NCBI GenBank assembly: GCA_013416795.1
Contig: RQSC01001104.1
Span: 1 to 44,886, forward strand
Length of the DNA: 44,886 nt
Direction: 5' to 3'
From: Prasinococcaceae sp. CCMP 1430
Lineage: Eukaryota > Prasinodermophyta > Palmophyllophyceae > Prasinococcales > Prasinococcaceae
Shown here: positions 19,060-28,842 of the stretch, one piece after another
Layout: each line of letters starts with the position of its first letter
Position numbering within the stretch: the stretch's first letter is position 1
Program-made: the position numbers and the translations under genes
Notes under the pieces: model-generated
The model's database searches: none
What the model saw: the letters and a program-made list of their open reading frames with translations, nothing else
Told to the model about the DNA's origin: nothing

Positions 19060-19491
19060 ATGTCTGAGGAGCGCGGTGGATTCGGCCGCGGCTTCGGCCG
19101 CGTTTCCGTTTTGGGGGAGGGGCACACGTGCGGGCGCGTGCGGCGCCGTGCGCCAGACCGCCCGAGTGGAGCGCGGCGCAGCGTGGCTCGGTGCGTGGCG
19201 CGTGTGGCAGCCATGGGCGGCGGCGAGCCCGGGACCCCTCCGCGCCTCGACATCCCGGCGCAGGATGTCGAGGCGGAGCATGAAAATGGCCACCTTGCCG
19301 CCGTGTGGAAGATGTGCAGCCCTGGGAGCGACAAGACGGGGGGCATGTCGATGCAGCAGGAGCTCATGAAGTACATCCCGCCGGTAGAGGGGGCTACTAC
19401 CACGCGTTTTAACCGCAAGAAGAGCCCCATCACCGAGTACCTCAACAAGGCCATCCAGCTGCAGGTCGACTTGAAGTCGACGTCGCACTAA
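19060..19491 (+). CDS. Small unidentified protein with an RGG-like N-terminus
   Basis: 143 residues if unspliced. The start MSEERGGFGRGFGR looks like the Gly/Arg-rich opening of RNA-associated or ribosomal (uS5/RPS2-like) proteins, but nothing downstream matches RPS2. The stretch 19102-19212 is Arg-rich and resembles intron sequence, yet I found no GT-AG pair that keeps the frame. A start at the internal ATG 19213 would remove it. The C-terminal 75 residues are the most protein-like: HENGHLAAVWKM, GGMSMQQELMKYIPPVEG, FNRKKSPITEYLNKAIQLQ. The family is not recognised. Confidence 0.5.
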   Translation: MSEERGGFGRGFGRVSVLGEGHTCGRVRRRAPDRPSGARRSVARCVARVAAMGGGEPGTPPRLDIPAQDVEAEHENGHLAAVWKMCSPGSDKTGGMSMQQELMKYIPPVEGATTTRFNRKKSPITEYLNKAIQLQVDLKSTSH

Positions 19492-20519
19492 GCGTCAAGG
19501 CGAGAGCCTGTGTGGACCGGGGCATACACACCCACGTGTGTGTGTGGTGCGCGCGTTGCGTGCGCAGCTGCAGTGCTGTGCCACTCGAGCGATCAAGCAG
19601 GGCGACCGCACACTACCTCAGAGTCTCAGCGAGCTGTCCTATCGAGGAGGCTGCGCAAAGCCCCCGCCTGTACGCGCCGCTGTCGCAGCAAACTGTACAG
19701 TAGAGCTTGTCTCGAATGCAGGTCCGACGTGCGCGCTTTTGCGATTGCGCCCACAACCCTCCATCCATCAGCGCTGAAGCACAACTCCTTTGGCACTGAG
19801 CACAGTTTGAGAGGGTCATGGTTGCCCGGTACTCGAGGCGCCCCGGTCGCAAGTAAAGCGTCCTAGGAGAGACGATGATCCACGGTACTGCGTCCTGGGG
19901 CCCTCGGGAGCCGCGATGAGATCAGGCAGCTCGAACGAGTTCGGGTCATCCTTGTGTGCTCTTGTGACCGGCTGCCGGTGCGGCGATGCTGCCTGCGTCA
20001 AGCTGCGTCCGCGCCACGCACGCCGAGATGTGGTGCAGGGCGGACACCAGCGCCTCGGCTCGCATGGCAAAGGCATAAGGAGCATCGCTTGCTCGCGCAC
20101 AAGCAGTGTCATATCGTCGCCACATCCACGTGCCCCTCCCCGCCTGTGGTCTCGTCGTTTTTACGCGAGACGCGCCCGGCCAGGCCCGCGCTGTGTCTGC
20201 ACCTCGTACACGCAAGGTGCAGTACCCACAAGCGCCTGAAGAACACAAAAGGTGTCAATGTGGGTGCGGCACCGAGCGCGACGCCGAGGCCGCGGACAGG
20301 TGCTCGGGGCCCCCTGCGACGCTTTCGGACACGACTGCGTTGCATCCCAAACACGCGATACCAATATTTTTAATTTGTGCAACTGTGTCTTTGGCGACAC
20401 CTGCGTGCGATTTGACCTGCGGCGTTCCCGTTCCCCGTGCGCCCGGTGCGCGCCCACACACCACAGCGCGCGCGGCGGGCGCTGCTGCGGCGGGCGCCGC
20501 CGCGCGCGCGGCAACGAGC
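19492..20519. other. Spacer upstream of CFAP61, possibly with a small minus-strand gene
   Basis: About 1 kb without a firm gene. On the minus strand, ATG 20142 opens a frame (to ~19965) containing YAFAMRAEALVSALHHISACVARTQ, and another frame between ~19850 and 19970 reads DDPNSFELPDLIAAPEGPRTQY. These could be two exons of a short protein, but I could not find a splice pair that joins them. Around 20350-20380 there is a short AT-rich patch. Confidence 0.3.
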
Positions 20520-23500
20520 ATGCGCGCGCGGCAGGCGACGGCCGCCGACGCGCGCGCGGCGCAGGGCGTACTTCGCAAGAGATCGACCGCGCTCGCTCGC
20601 GCGTACGGCCCCATCGCAGGCGACGCGCTCACCGCACGGTGCGTGCTGCAGCCCGCGCATGTGTGCGCCTGGACCGACGCTCGGACCGAACAACGCTTTT
20701 CCCCAGCTCTACCAAAAAAGGCTCGCGCGCGGGGGGGGGGAGGGCGGGGGGTCAGTGGCATGGCTTGCGGCCGCGTCACGTGTGAGACTCCCCCCCCCCC
20801 GTCAAGCGTCCGAGGAGCTGTATGCAAGGACAGTCATAGCACAGGCAGAGGGGTGCAGATTTCCACCCGCGGCGTGTGCGCGAGTGGGGGGCTCGCCACC
20901 CAGCGCGCGCGCCTCGCGCGCACTTTTCGGACTTGTCCGCGAAATAAAGGCTTGCGCAGAGGCCAGATGCGGGTACAGGAACGGCGCGGTCGACGCTCGC
21001 GGGCATGCACACACGCGCGGGCACGTAAGTGGGGCGCGCCATTGCTGGTATGCTGACGCGCGATCGCCTCGCCCCTCGACCCGGATACGCGCAGGGAACT
21101 GTCCCCATTGGCGGTGTGTGTCGAGCACGATGGGGTGCCGGTGGCCTTCTTGGCGCTTGGCAACGGCCCTCCACGGAGCGAGGTGGCGAACGCAGCCGTT
21201 GAAGGCGAGTGGCTCACTGACGCAGTCAGCGCCGCTGCCGGAGCGCCACACAACCGCCTATGGGTGCATCTGTGGGTGACAATGACCGCGGAGGGCGATA
21301 CAGACCCTGCTTCGCGCAGCGCGTTGCGATACGCATTCGATGCGCTCCCGGACGTGGATCACGTGTTTGCATGCTGCGACGGCCCAAGCACCCGGGAGCT
21401 GCCGCAGGGCGTTTGCCTCTTCGAGCAAGTATCAGTCTTCGGCGACACAGAGCAGCACGTGTGCAGCAGGCGCGACGTGCTCCCCAAGCTTTCAGTGCGA
21501 CCTGCGCGCGTTGAGGACCACGACGACATCGCGCCGCAGCTCGCCGCCGCTGCCGTCGCCGCGGGTGCGGAGGCTTTCGGCGCGGCCGAGGTCGCCAGCA
21601 GTGCCGACGATGAGCCCTTTGTGCTCGCTCGGATCATCGAAGACCCTGCGCAAATCGTGCTCGTTGGCTGCAATTCCATGGAGAGGGGTGTGTCTGAGGG
21701 CCTGGTCGCGCTGACTGCGATGTCAGATGACGACATCAATGCTCTCGCCGAGCTTTTTGACCTCGAGGCGTATGACGGCTTGTGCGACACGCGCACCGTG
21801 CCACTGCCGCAGGAAGAGTTTGACGCTGCCATCGAGGCAGAGAGGCAGACGCGCGTTGCCGCCAAGGCCGCCGAGGAGGAAGCCGCTCGCCCCAAGGCGG
21901 AGGAGGAGGGTGCCGCAGCAGGGGCCACCAGCAACCCTGCCAAGGTGGAGGAGGAAGAGCAGGCCGAGGGCGAGGGGCCCCAGGAGGAGCACGAGCCGGA
22001 GCACGAGGAGCAGCCCGATGAGCCTGTTGTGGTGGAGACTACCACGGAGGAGATGCGTCCGAGCGCCTTCCGGCTATGGCTGTACTCCTTGACCGACGGC
22101 TACGCGAGCCGTGGCGTGGACTTCCTGCCCGAGATGTTTGCGCGCATGCCTGAGGCTACGTACGGCGTGGTGACGATGCCGCGCGAAGCAGAGGTCAGCA
22201 GGCTTGTGAGGAGTTTCTTTACGCGTGTGCCGCCGCGCCCGGGCGCGTCGCCGGACTTCGCGCTGTACATCGTGCATCGCCACGCGTTGCTGCCAAACTT
22301 CTGCGCACGCCTGGGCGCCGAGGGCGACGCTGATGCTGTCGCTGCGCTTGTGAGCGACTTCCCAGACGGCGAGGCGCTTGTGGCGTCGTTTGTGGAGAAG
22401 GCAAAGGCTGATCAGGCCGTTGCTGCCGAGTGCGATGGCCAGCTGGTTGGCTTCATCACAGCGAAGGAGAGGGTGCCCGCAGCCACACTCGGTGCCGCCT
22501 TTGACCTGCGTGCACTTGTGGATGTACCCCGTCACCAGCAGCTGGCCCATGTCATGCTGGATCAGGTGGTGCTCAATCCAGTCTTTGCCTTGCGCCGCAG
22601 ATTTCTACTGGGCGAAGCCATGGAGCTGTTGGGCGCGTCGGCGCTCTACATGTCCGTGGCACCAGGCGAGCCGCTGCCAGACGTCGCGGCAGAGGACATG
22701 GTGCAGGCCGCGCCCGTGCGTGCGGCGCAGCCCGACAGCGCCTCCAGCGACTTGGCCGCGCGCATGGCGTTCTCGCTCTTTGTTGCCACCTCGCGATTGC
22801 TGCGTTCGCAGCGGCCGGTGTCAAACGCCCGCGTGGTTGTGGTGGGCGCCAGCGACACAACCATGGCTTGCCTTGCCTCTCTGCTGCTCTCGCGGCGCTT
22901 AGCCCACGTGGACGTTACCGTTGTCTCTGCCGGCAACGTGGCGACCGATGCAAACCCGAGCTCATACGAGTTCGGAGCCGCGCTGCTCGCGCGCTATGGC
23001 GTCGAGGGCCAGGTCACCGTTGTGGACGGAGATGTGGTGTCGCTTGACGTTGAGTCTCGCCGGCTGGTGCTCGACTGGATCACGCTTCCATACGAGTACC
23101 TCGTCCTTGCACCGGCCCTCACAGACACCACCGCGGTCGAATACGGTATTGACCACAAGCGCGGGGTCCTGGCTGCAGACGGCGTGCCAGGGCTTCTGTC
23201 GTTCGCCGAACATGCGAAGGCGGCTGCGATGGCATTGGCGGCGGATTCGCGCACTGCTGCGGAGGAGACTGCTGCGCTCGCATCCAGGAGCGATGCCCTG
23301 GCATCGGAGGCCAAACAAGCTCGTGAGACTGCCAATGCGGTCATCAAGGAGAAGGAGGAGGCGACGATGGCCGCGCCACCGGCGCCTGAGGGGAAGGAAG
23401 AGGAGGGAGAGCCGGTGACAGAGCCCGTACTGGCCGAGGTGGCCGCGGCCGAGGCGGCGGAGGCAGCTTCCTTGGAGGCCATTGAGGCACATACCAGCAG

Positions 23501-24674
23501 CCAACTGCGTGCGGCTGAGGCGCAGTCGAAAGCTGCCAGTGCGGCCGCAGCCGCACAATGGCAGCCCGAGAGCGCCGAGAATGTTGTGGTGTGCGGCGAG
23601 GCTCTCGCAGCGCACGCCGCGGCGCAGACATTGCTCGCAGCTGGCGTGCGCGGTGAAGCGCTGACAGTGGCTGTCCCGCCCGGACGCGGGCTCGGGGATG
23701 CGCACGTTGAGGCAATGATCACGGAGGCCGCCGAGGCGAGCGGGATGACGGTGCGTCTAGACACGTCCATCTCTGAGGTCCACGCGCCCGAGGACGCTGT
23801 GACCGCCGTGACGATGGAACGTGCCATCGTAGACGGCCAGGCCGCGTCGCAGACGAGCTGCTCGCTGCTGGTGCTGGCTGCTTCGCCCGGTGTGTCCTCT
23901 GAGCTCTTCGGCGCGATCAATGAGGCGGGTGTGGTGTTTAACGGGCGCATCGTGGTGAATGGCGCCTTCGAGACGTCGGCTTCTTGCGTCTTTGCGGGAG
24001 GCGACGCCGCAGGATTCGGGCGGCGGCACGGCGACCGACCGCGCTTCGCGTGCTGCAACGCCGTGGAGGTTGGTGAGGCGCTCGCCGCGAGCGTGGAGCG
24101 TGCCGTGCTGGGGCGTGGCAGCGGCGGGGAGGACGCCCCGGCGCCGGAAATGGGTGCAGCACGATGTGCGGGCGGCTGTCTGCCGGGCGGCATTCACTAC
24201 TGCAGGGCTGCGCTGCCGCACGTGTGGGCGCGGCGTGACGCAGGTGCCGCGGAAGCGTCGGACCGGCGCTCGCTCAGCACCGAGACGGAGGCCAGCGGGT
24301 ACGTGCGTCTTGACGTGGACGCCAACGGCCTGATTGAGGCGCTCACCTACTGTGGCAAAGCTGAGCCCGAGGGCGCTTCGCTGGCGCGCGTGGTGGGGCT
24401 CAACATTTCCTTCCTGGGGGGGCTGGCCGAGAAGTACGACGCTGGCGAGGTGTCCGACCTGCTCGAGTATTTCAAGACCCCCTGGATGGCAGCACTCTTC
24501 GAGGACGGCTTCAGGGGAACGCTGGCAAAGATGCGCGCGGCGATGCCGTATGGTGCCGACATGGCGCCCGAGGAGCGCGTTGCAGCGGGCAAGGCGGTCG
24601 TGCAGAAGGAGATCCTCCGGCTGCTCAAGGACAGCGAAGGCCTCGCGCCCTACTCGCTGCCGGTGTACGCCTGA
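20520..24674 (+). CDS. CFAP61: CFAP61, radial-spoke/calmodulin-associated ciliary protein
   Basis: Two exons, 20520-20638 and 21095-24674, give 1232 residues, close to the usual ~1240. Intron 1 (456 bases, GTGCGTG/GCGCAG) is phase 2 on both sides and joins an N-terminal acetyltransferase-like start (RQATAADARAAQGVLRKRST) to VCVEHDGVPVAFLALG in exon 2. CFAP61 is part of the calmodulin- and spoke-associated complex at the base of radial spoke 3 in motile cilia. Domains: GNAT-like N-terminal half; a Glu/Ala-rich acidic insert (~21850-22060); a second GNAT-like region; a Rossmann-like region starting RVVVVGASDTTMACLASLLL (~22830); an Ala/Glu coiled segment (~23210-23570); and a second nucleotide-fold part with VFAGGDAAGFG. 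The C-terminal region GLIEALTYCGK to DLLEYFKTPWMAALFEDGF is typical of CFAP61. The protein-like first exon begins at ATG 20520. Confidence 0.88.
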
Positions 24675-25394
24675 TCATGGATACATCCAGTAATTACAAA
24701 CACACATTGCACGCCGCACTGCCGGGCGGGGGCGGGGTGTTCCGCGGCGCTGAGCCCCCACGAGCCGCCGGCCGCGACCGGGCGACCGGGGAGGGGAAGG
24801 TCCAGCTCGCGAGCCCCGTGCGCCGCAGACCACCACCCCGATTCGGATCGAGCGCCGTGTTAGGGTTACAGATTTGTAGTACTACACATGGGGCCCACGA
24901 TTTAGGGTCAGGACCCTGCTGGGCTGAGCTGCCTCGGCTGCGGAATTCAGCGGGCGGCGGCTTCGGTCGGCGGCCCCGGCGCTGTTCGCGGCCCGAAACG
25001 CGCGCTCGCGAAAACCCCGCGAAATTGTCTCCGTGGTTCGCACCCGCCCACATTTACCCACGGGAGAGATATATTGCGTGCGTTTAGATGACATTTTCAG
25101 GACGTCACCGTCGCGCGGCGGGGTAAAACGCGGATAATGTGGGCGTCGTCCGACGCGCGCGCGCGCAGCACACGCGCCGGGGAAGGAAGAGGCTCCCCGT
25201 TCCGCCCGAGTGTGTGCTGCGAGGGGGGGGGGGAAGTCACTGCGCGTGCGGCGCGGGTTGCAGGCACGGGGGGTGGGTGCCCTGCCCTACAAGCGAGGGG
25301 CGTGCTCGTGCGGCGCGGTCGGGGGCGCGCGGGTGACGGCCGCAGCGGCGTGCTGCGGCGCGGCGAGCGGCGCGCCGGAGTGGCGCCGCTGGGG
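24675..25394. promoter_or_regulatory. Promoter region of the carrier gene
   Basis: The spacer contains telomere-like GTTAGGGTTAC (24859-24869) and TTTAGGGTC (24900), an AT-richer patch (25040-25090) with ATATATTG, and a CCCACGGGAGAG copy at 25057. The carrier frame is open from ATG 25137, but residues before ATG 25395 are Arg/Gly-rich. They could be 5' UTR or an N-terminal extension. Confidence 0.4.
25057..25068 (+). promoter_or_regulatory. Copy 2 of shared motif CCCACGGGAGAG
   Basis: An exact 12-base copy, 80 bases upstream of the first ATG (25137) of the carrier gene's open frame and followed by ATATATTG. Confidence 0.4.
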
Positions 25395-26471
25395 ATGGGC
25401 GTGACGGCCGGCGTGCCGGTGGCAGGCGGGGGCGCAGGCGGCGCGAGCGGTGAGGTCGTTGCGGCGGCATCCACGGCAACAGTGGCGGCGCCGGCGGTGT
25501 CGCAGGCGTTCAAGGCGGTGGCTGGCGGAATTTCCGGCACAGTGTGCTCGCTGGTCTGCTCCCCTCTCGATGTTGCGCGCACACGAGCCATGGTGGAGCG
25601 CACGACCCTCGCAGCGGGCGCGGCAAGCGGCGGCTCCCTCAACGGGATGTACACGGGCGTGGTCGCGCCCCTCCGGCACATATACACACAGGAGGGCGTG
25701 CGAGGCTGGTTTCGGGGACTCGTCCCGTCACTGGTGAACGTGCCTGTCTTCTGGTCGCTGTACTTCCCGATGTACGACGCGGCAAAGCAAGCGGTGCGCA
25801 GCAGCGGCTGGGACCTGCCGGAAACGATGGAGCACCTCGCCGGCGCGGTGAGTGCGGGCGCAGTCTGCGACCTCATCACCAATCCGCTGTGGGTGCTGCG
25901 TACGAGACTGCAGACGCATAATATGTACGCGGCACCGGGGAAAGGCGTGCGCGCCCTCGGCGTGCTGGAGTGCGCGAGGGGCATACTGCGGCACGAAGGA
26001 GCGCTCGCCTACTACAAGGGCCTGGGGGCGTCGCTGCTCGGGCTGAGCCACGTCGCCATCCAGTTCCCGCTGTACGAGCACTTCAAAAAGAAATGCGGTG
26101 AGCGACCCGGCCGACGGGACGGGCCGCTCTCCACCGGAGAGATTGTCGCGTCGTCCATGGGCTCGAAGGCCATCGCCTCGACCCTTACCTACCCGCACGA
26201 GGTCCTACGCGCACGACTGCAGCACCAGGTGACGGCCGTTGGGAGGGGCAGGGGCGGCAGCAGCCCTGGCGCAGCGCCACGGCCACGTGCGTACACAGGC
26301 ATCACCGATGCGGTCCGTCAGATCATCCGCGAAGAGGGCATTGCGGGCATGTACAGAGGACTGAGCCTCAACCTCGTGCGAACGCTGCCTGCTGTGGCGG
26401 TCACCTTCACGACCTACGAGAAGATCGTGCAGGAGCTGCCCAAACTTGGCATAGGCGCCGCCGAGCGATGA
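25395..26471 (+). CDS. Mitochondrial carrier family (SLC25) NAD+/pyrimidine-nucleotide-type transporter
   Basis: Intronless, 358 residues from ATG 25395; an in-frame ATG at 25137 would add 86 low-complexity residues. Three SLC25 repeats are present with signature loops PLDVAR, PLWVLR and PHEVLR. Trp in the second signature, and GLGASLLGLSHVAIQFPLYE in the second repeat, are typical of the folate/NAD+/pyrimidine-nucleotide branch (SLC25A32, SLC25A33/36, plant NDT). It should exchange a nucleotide-type substrate across the inner mitochondrial or plastid envelope membrane. The exact substrate cannot be fixed from sequence alone. Six transmembrane helices are expected. The gene converges on the next one with a 193-base gap. 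Confidence 0.88.
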   Translation: MGVTAGVPVAGGGAGGASGEVVAAASTATVAAPAVSQAFKAVAGGISGTVCSLVCSPLDVARTRAMVERTTLAAGAASGGSLNGMYTGVVAPLRHIYTQEGVRGWFRGLVPSLVNVPVFWSLYFPMYDAAKQAVRSSGWDLPETMEHLAGAVSAGAVCDLITNPLWVLRTRLQTHNMYAAPGKGVRALGVLECARGILRHEGALAYYKGLGASLLGLSHVAIQFPLYEHFKKKCGERPGRRDGPLSTGEIVASSMGSKAIASTLTYPHEVLRARLQHQVTAVGRGRGGSSPGAAPRPRAYTGITDAVRQIIREEGIAGMYRGLSLNLVRTLPAVAVTFTTYEKIVQELPKLGIGAAER

Positions 26472-26664
26472 GCTTTGCTGTGGGCGGCGCTCGAGGGCTG
26501 CGGCACCGCGCTCTTGGATGCGCCGACCTGTGTACTGCCGCTTGTACAATAATCAATTGAGTATTAGGGTGATCTGATGGCAGTGCCGTGTGTGTGCGCG
26601 TGCCGCCCGGCACCCGCTGGTACGCATCGGAGAGCATGAGCCGCGCCACCCCCCGCCGCGTGCG

Positions 26665-27693
26665 TCATCTCGCCAGCACGAGCAAGGTGACCTCGTCGCT
26701 AAAGCTTGCGCCCATTGCGTCTACCAACGCTGCTTGTGGGTCATTCAGGATCGCGCCATTCAACACCAGCGTCACGCGCTCCTGCGCGATGCCGCTGGCT
26801 TCCGACACCGCCGCACGAGCCGCCGTGACAGTGTCGGAAATCTTCACGGAGAGTAGATGGCGAGTGTCGTTGCCGCCGCCCCCTCCGCCCACCACCTTGG
26901 CGTATACCCGCACATCAGCGGCCGAGGCGGCCGTAGATTGTTTCGCCCAGATATCTGCGCGCTCGCGCCTGTCCTCCGCGGCTCGTGCGGCCGCCTTCAG
27001 CGTCGCCACGCGTGCTGCCTCCTCGCGCTCTCGTATGCGCTTGGCCGCGAGGGCTCGGGCCTCCGCCTCCAACTGGCGCTCGCGCGCCTCTGCGGCGGCC
27101 TTAGCGGCCGCTGCCTCCTCCGCCTCGGCGCGCTGAGCCTCGCGTACAGCACGCGCGGCTTCTCGTCGCTTGTTTTCCGCCTCTGCTGCCTTGGCAGTGG
27201 CGGAGTCTTGCGCGGCCTGCAGGCGCGCAACAGCCGCAGCGCGCTTGTCACGGTGGGATTCCTCACGTTGCGCTTCGCGGCGCGCCCCCCTGCCAAAGAG
27301 GCCCCCGCCCTTGGCGGATGGCGCAGGCGTTGTAGCCGCAGCATCAGCGGCGTTGTGTTCCCCAGGACCCTCTGGCGCGTCTGATGCCTCCGGCGAACCA
27401 TTGCCCTTCGTGTCGTCGCTGCCTTCGCCGGCTTGCTCCACATTCCGCGAACGCCGATGCCCAGCAGCGCGCAGCGGGTTCTCGTAAGCGCGCCCAGCGC
27501 CCGCGCCTGCTGGCGCCTCGCCGCCGCGGGATAGGTACGCCGTGCCAAGCCAAATGGCCGCGATGAGCACCCCCCACGCCGCGAAGAGCCGCCAGGTCAC
27601 CTCATCGTCCTGGGCGCCCGCGCGCGCCCCCACGCCCGTGCCTTGCTCATACTGCGCCTCCTCATACTCGCCGAAGCCGACTTGCTCGTCCAT
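26665..27693 (-). CDS. Membrane-anchored coiled-coil protein with a C-terminal ubiquitin-like domain
   Basis: Intronless, 342 residues from ATG 27693. Order of parts: acidic N-terminus; one hydrophobic helix LFAAWGVLIAAIWLGTAYL (residues ~38-56); a Gly/Ser/Ala/Pro linker; a long Ala/Arg/Glu coiled coil (~140-255); and a C-terminal ~85-residue domain with alternating strands and a helix ending VTLLVLAR. That last domain has the ubiquitin-fold pattern (VKISDTVTAARAAVSEASG, then RVTLVLNGAILND), without a terminal Gly-Gly. It is thus a built-in ubiquitin-like domain and not a conjugated tag. The architecture recalls ER-associated UBL/UBX proteins such as UBXD8-like factors, but the FPR signature of UBX was not seen. 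Function is inferred only as a membrane adaptor. Confidence 0.65.
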   Translation of the reverse strand: MDEQVGFGEYEEAQYEQGTGVGARAGAQDDEVTWRLFAAWGVLIAAIWLGTAYLSRGGEAPAGAGAGRAYENPLRAAGHRRSRNVEQAGEGSDDTKGNGSPEASDAPEGPGEHNAADAAATTPAPSAKGGGLFGRGARREAQREESHRDKRAAAVARLQAAQDSATAKAAEAENKRREAARAVREAQRAEAEEAAAAKAAAEARERQLEAEARALAAKRIREREEAARVATLKAAARAAEDRRERADIWAKQSTAASAADVRVYAKVVGGGGGGNDTRHLLSVKISDTVTAARAAVSEASGIAQERVTLVLNGAILNDPQAALVDAMGASFSDEVTLLVLAR

Positions 27694-27739
27694 CAGGCCA
27701 CCCCCGGCACGGAGGGGCAGAGAGATGGAGGGAGAGGCA

Positions 27740-27930
27740 GCTGCCTGTGAACACCCCCCAAGTCCCCCCCACCCCACCCCACCCCCACCCCCCACCCACC
27801 CACACACCACCACCAAATACACACACGCGCTCCCCCCACCTCCGCTTCCCCCTGCTCTGCCGCGCGCGCGCTCTGTGCGCCGCCACCACGCCGCGCCGCA
27901 CGCCACGCCACGCCACGCCACGCCACCCTG
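27740..27930 (+). repeat. C-rich simple sequence followed by CCACG pentamer repeats
   Basis: From ~27747 to 27830 the plus strand is almost all C and A (CCCCACCCCACC type), giving G-runs on the strand of the minus gene that could form G-quadruplexes in its 5' UTR or promoter. At 27901-27925 the unit CGCCA/CCACG repeats about five times. Confidence 0.85.
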
Positions 27931-27951
27931 CCGCTCGATCCACTCGGCGAA

Positions 27952-28200
27952 AAAATGATGACGGAGGGGACCAAAAAATGGCTTGGTCAACTGTAAAGTA
28001 ACCCGAACTCGCAGCAAAATGATCCAAAATGAATCAAAATGAACCAAAATGACACATATAAATGCATTAAAAACGAACCCTAAAACCCGAATGTGCGCGC
28101 CCGAGAACGAAAACAACAAAAAACAACAAAAATATTTATGCGAGTTCGGGTTACTTTACAGTTGACCAAGCCATTTTTTGGTCCCCTCCGTCATCATTTT
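27952..28200. mobile_element. MITE-like/foldback element with perfect 62-bp inverted repeats
   Basis: Positions 27952-28013 and 28139-28200 are exact reverse complements over 62 bases, separated by 125 bases. Arms start AAAATGATGACGG and end AACTCGCA. The loop is strongly AT-rich and contains about four CAAAATGA-type units (28014-28053), TATATAAATGCATT, and AACCCTAAAACCC. It has no coding capacity. Perfect arms imply recent origin or selection. Flanking bases are AA on both sides, which is weak evidence for a 2-base target duplication. It lies 259 bases upstream of the ubiquitin-like gene start. A hairpin RNA source is an alternative reading. Confidence 0.7.
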
Positions 28201-28842
28201 AATGTGTTTTGATGTGTCATTTTGCTGTCAGGGTTTACACTAAATCCTTCCACTGGCTCTCTCAATTTGATATAAAATGTTCCCAACCCAACCTCGGGAC
28301 AAGCATGCAAATTCTACGTCAAACGGTTGACCTCGTTTCTCTTTAGACTTTGCCCGTCGACCCGCATCGAGGTCCTCTCTGTTTGACGCGCCCCCGGCGC
28401 CCTCATCCCCACGGGAGAGTGGATTTTGTTGTTTTGTTTTTTGTCGATTTTTTGGGTCGATATTCGTGCCGGCAACGGCCCCGCGGGGCGCCCGGAAGAG
28501 AGGCTGGATTTTCACCCAGCGGGTCCGCCGCTGGCCCCTGCTGATGGGAGCCTGCAGAGGCTGCGCAGGGGGCCGCCGCCGCCGGCGCGGCGCGCTTTTC
28601 CCGTTTCCGTTTTCGCGCGGATTTCGGGGCCAGCCGCCGCAGGGCCGCGGGCCGCGCGAGCGCGCGGGACGGGTGCGTTTTGGTGGGGCGGCCCCCGGCA
28701 GGCGGCGCGCCAGCAGAGACCTAAGCGGGCGCTCACGCGCCGCGACGCGGGTGCATGCGCGCTTGCGCGCGCGCGCGGGCGCGCGCGCGGAGGCCAGTGC
28801 TGACGCGCGCTGCCTCGCGCTGGCCCCTTACGTGCGACGCAG
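28201..28842. promoter_or_regulatory. Spacer and 5' region of the EBP1 gene
   Basis: The first ~260 bases continue the AT-rich island, with CAAAATGACACAT (reverse strand, ~28217) repeating a string found in the inverted-repeat loop. A CCCACGGGAGAG copy lies at 28408. Positions 28424-28460 are T-rich. From 28480 the sequence returns to high GC and probably holds the 5' UTR or first exon of EBP1. Confidence 0.4.
28408..28419 (+). promoter_or_regulatory. Copy 3 of shared motif CCCACGGGAGAG
   Basis: An exact 12-base copy, 424 bases upstream of the EBP1 coding exon and followed by a T-rich stretch. Confidence 0.4.

Noticed and set aside
19060-19101. First exon of ribosomal protein S2 (uS5)
   Set aside because: Only the Gly/Arg opening resembles RPS2. 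The rest of the frame has none of its conserved sequence.
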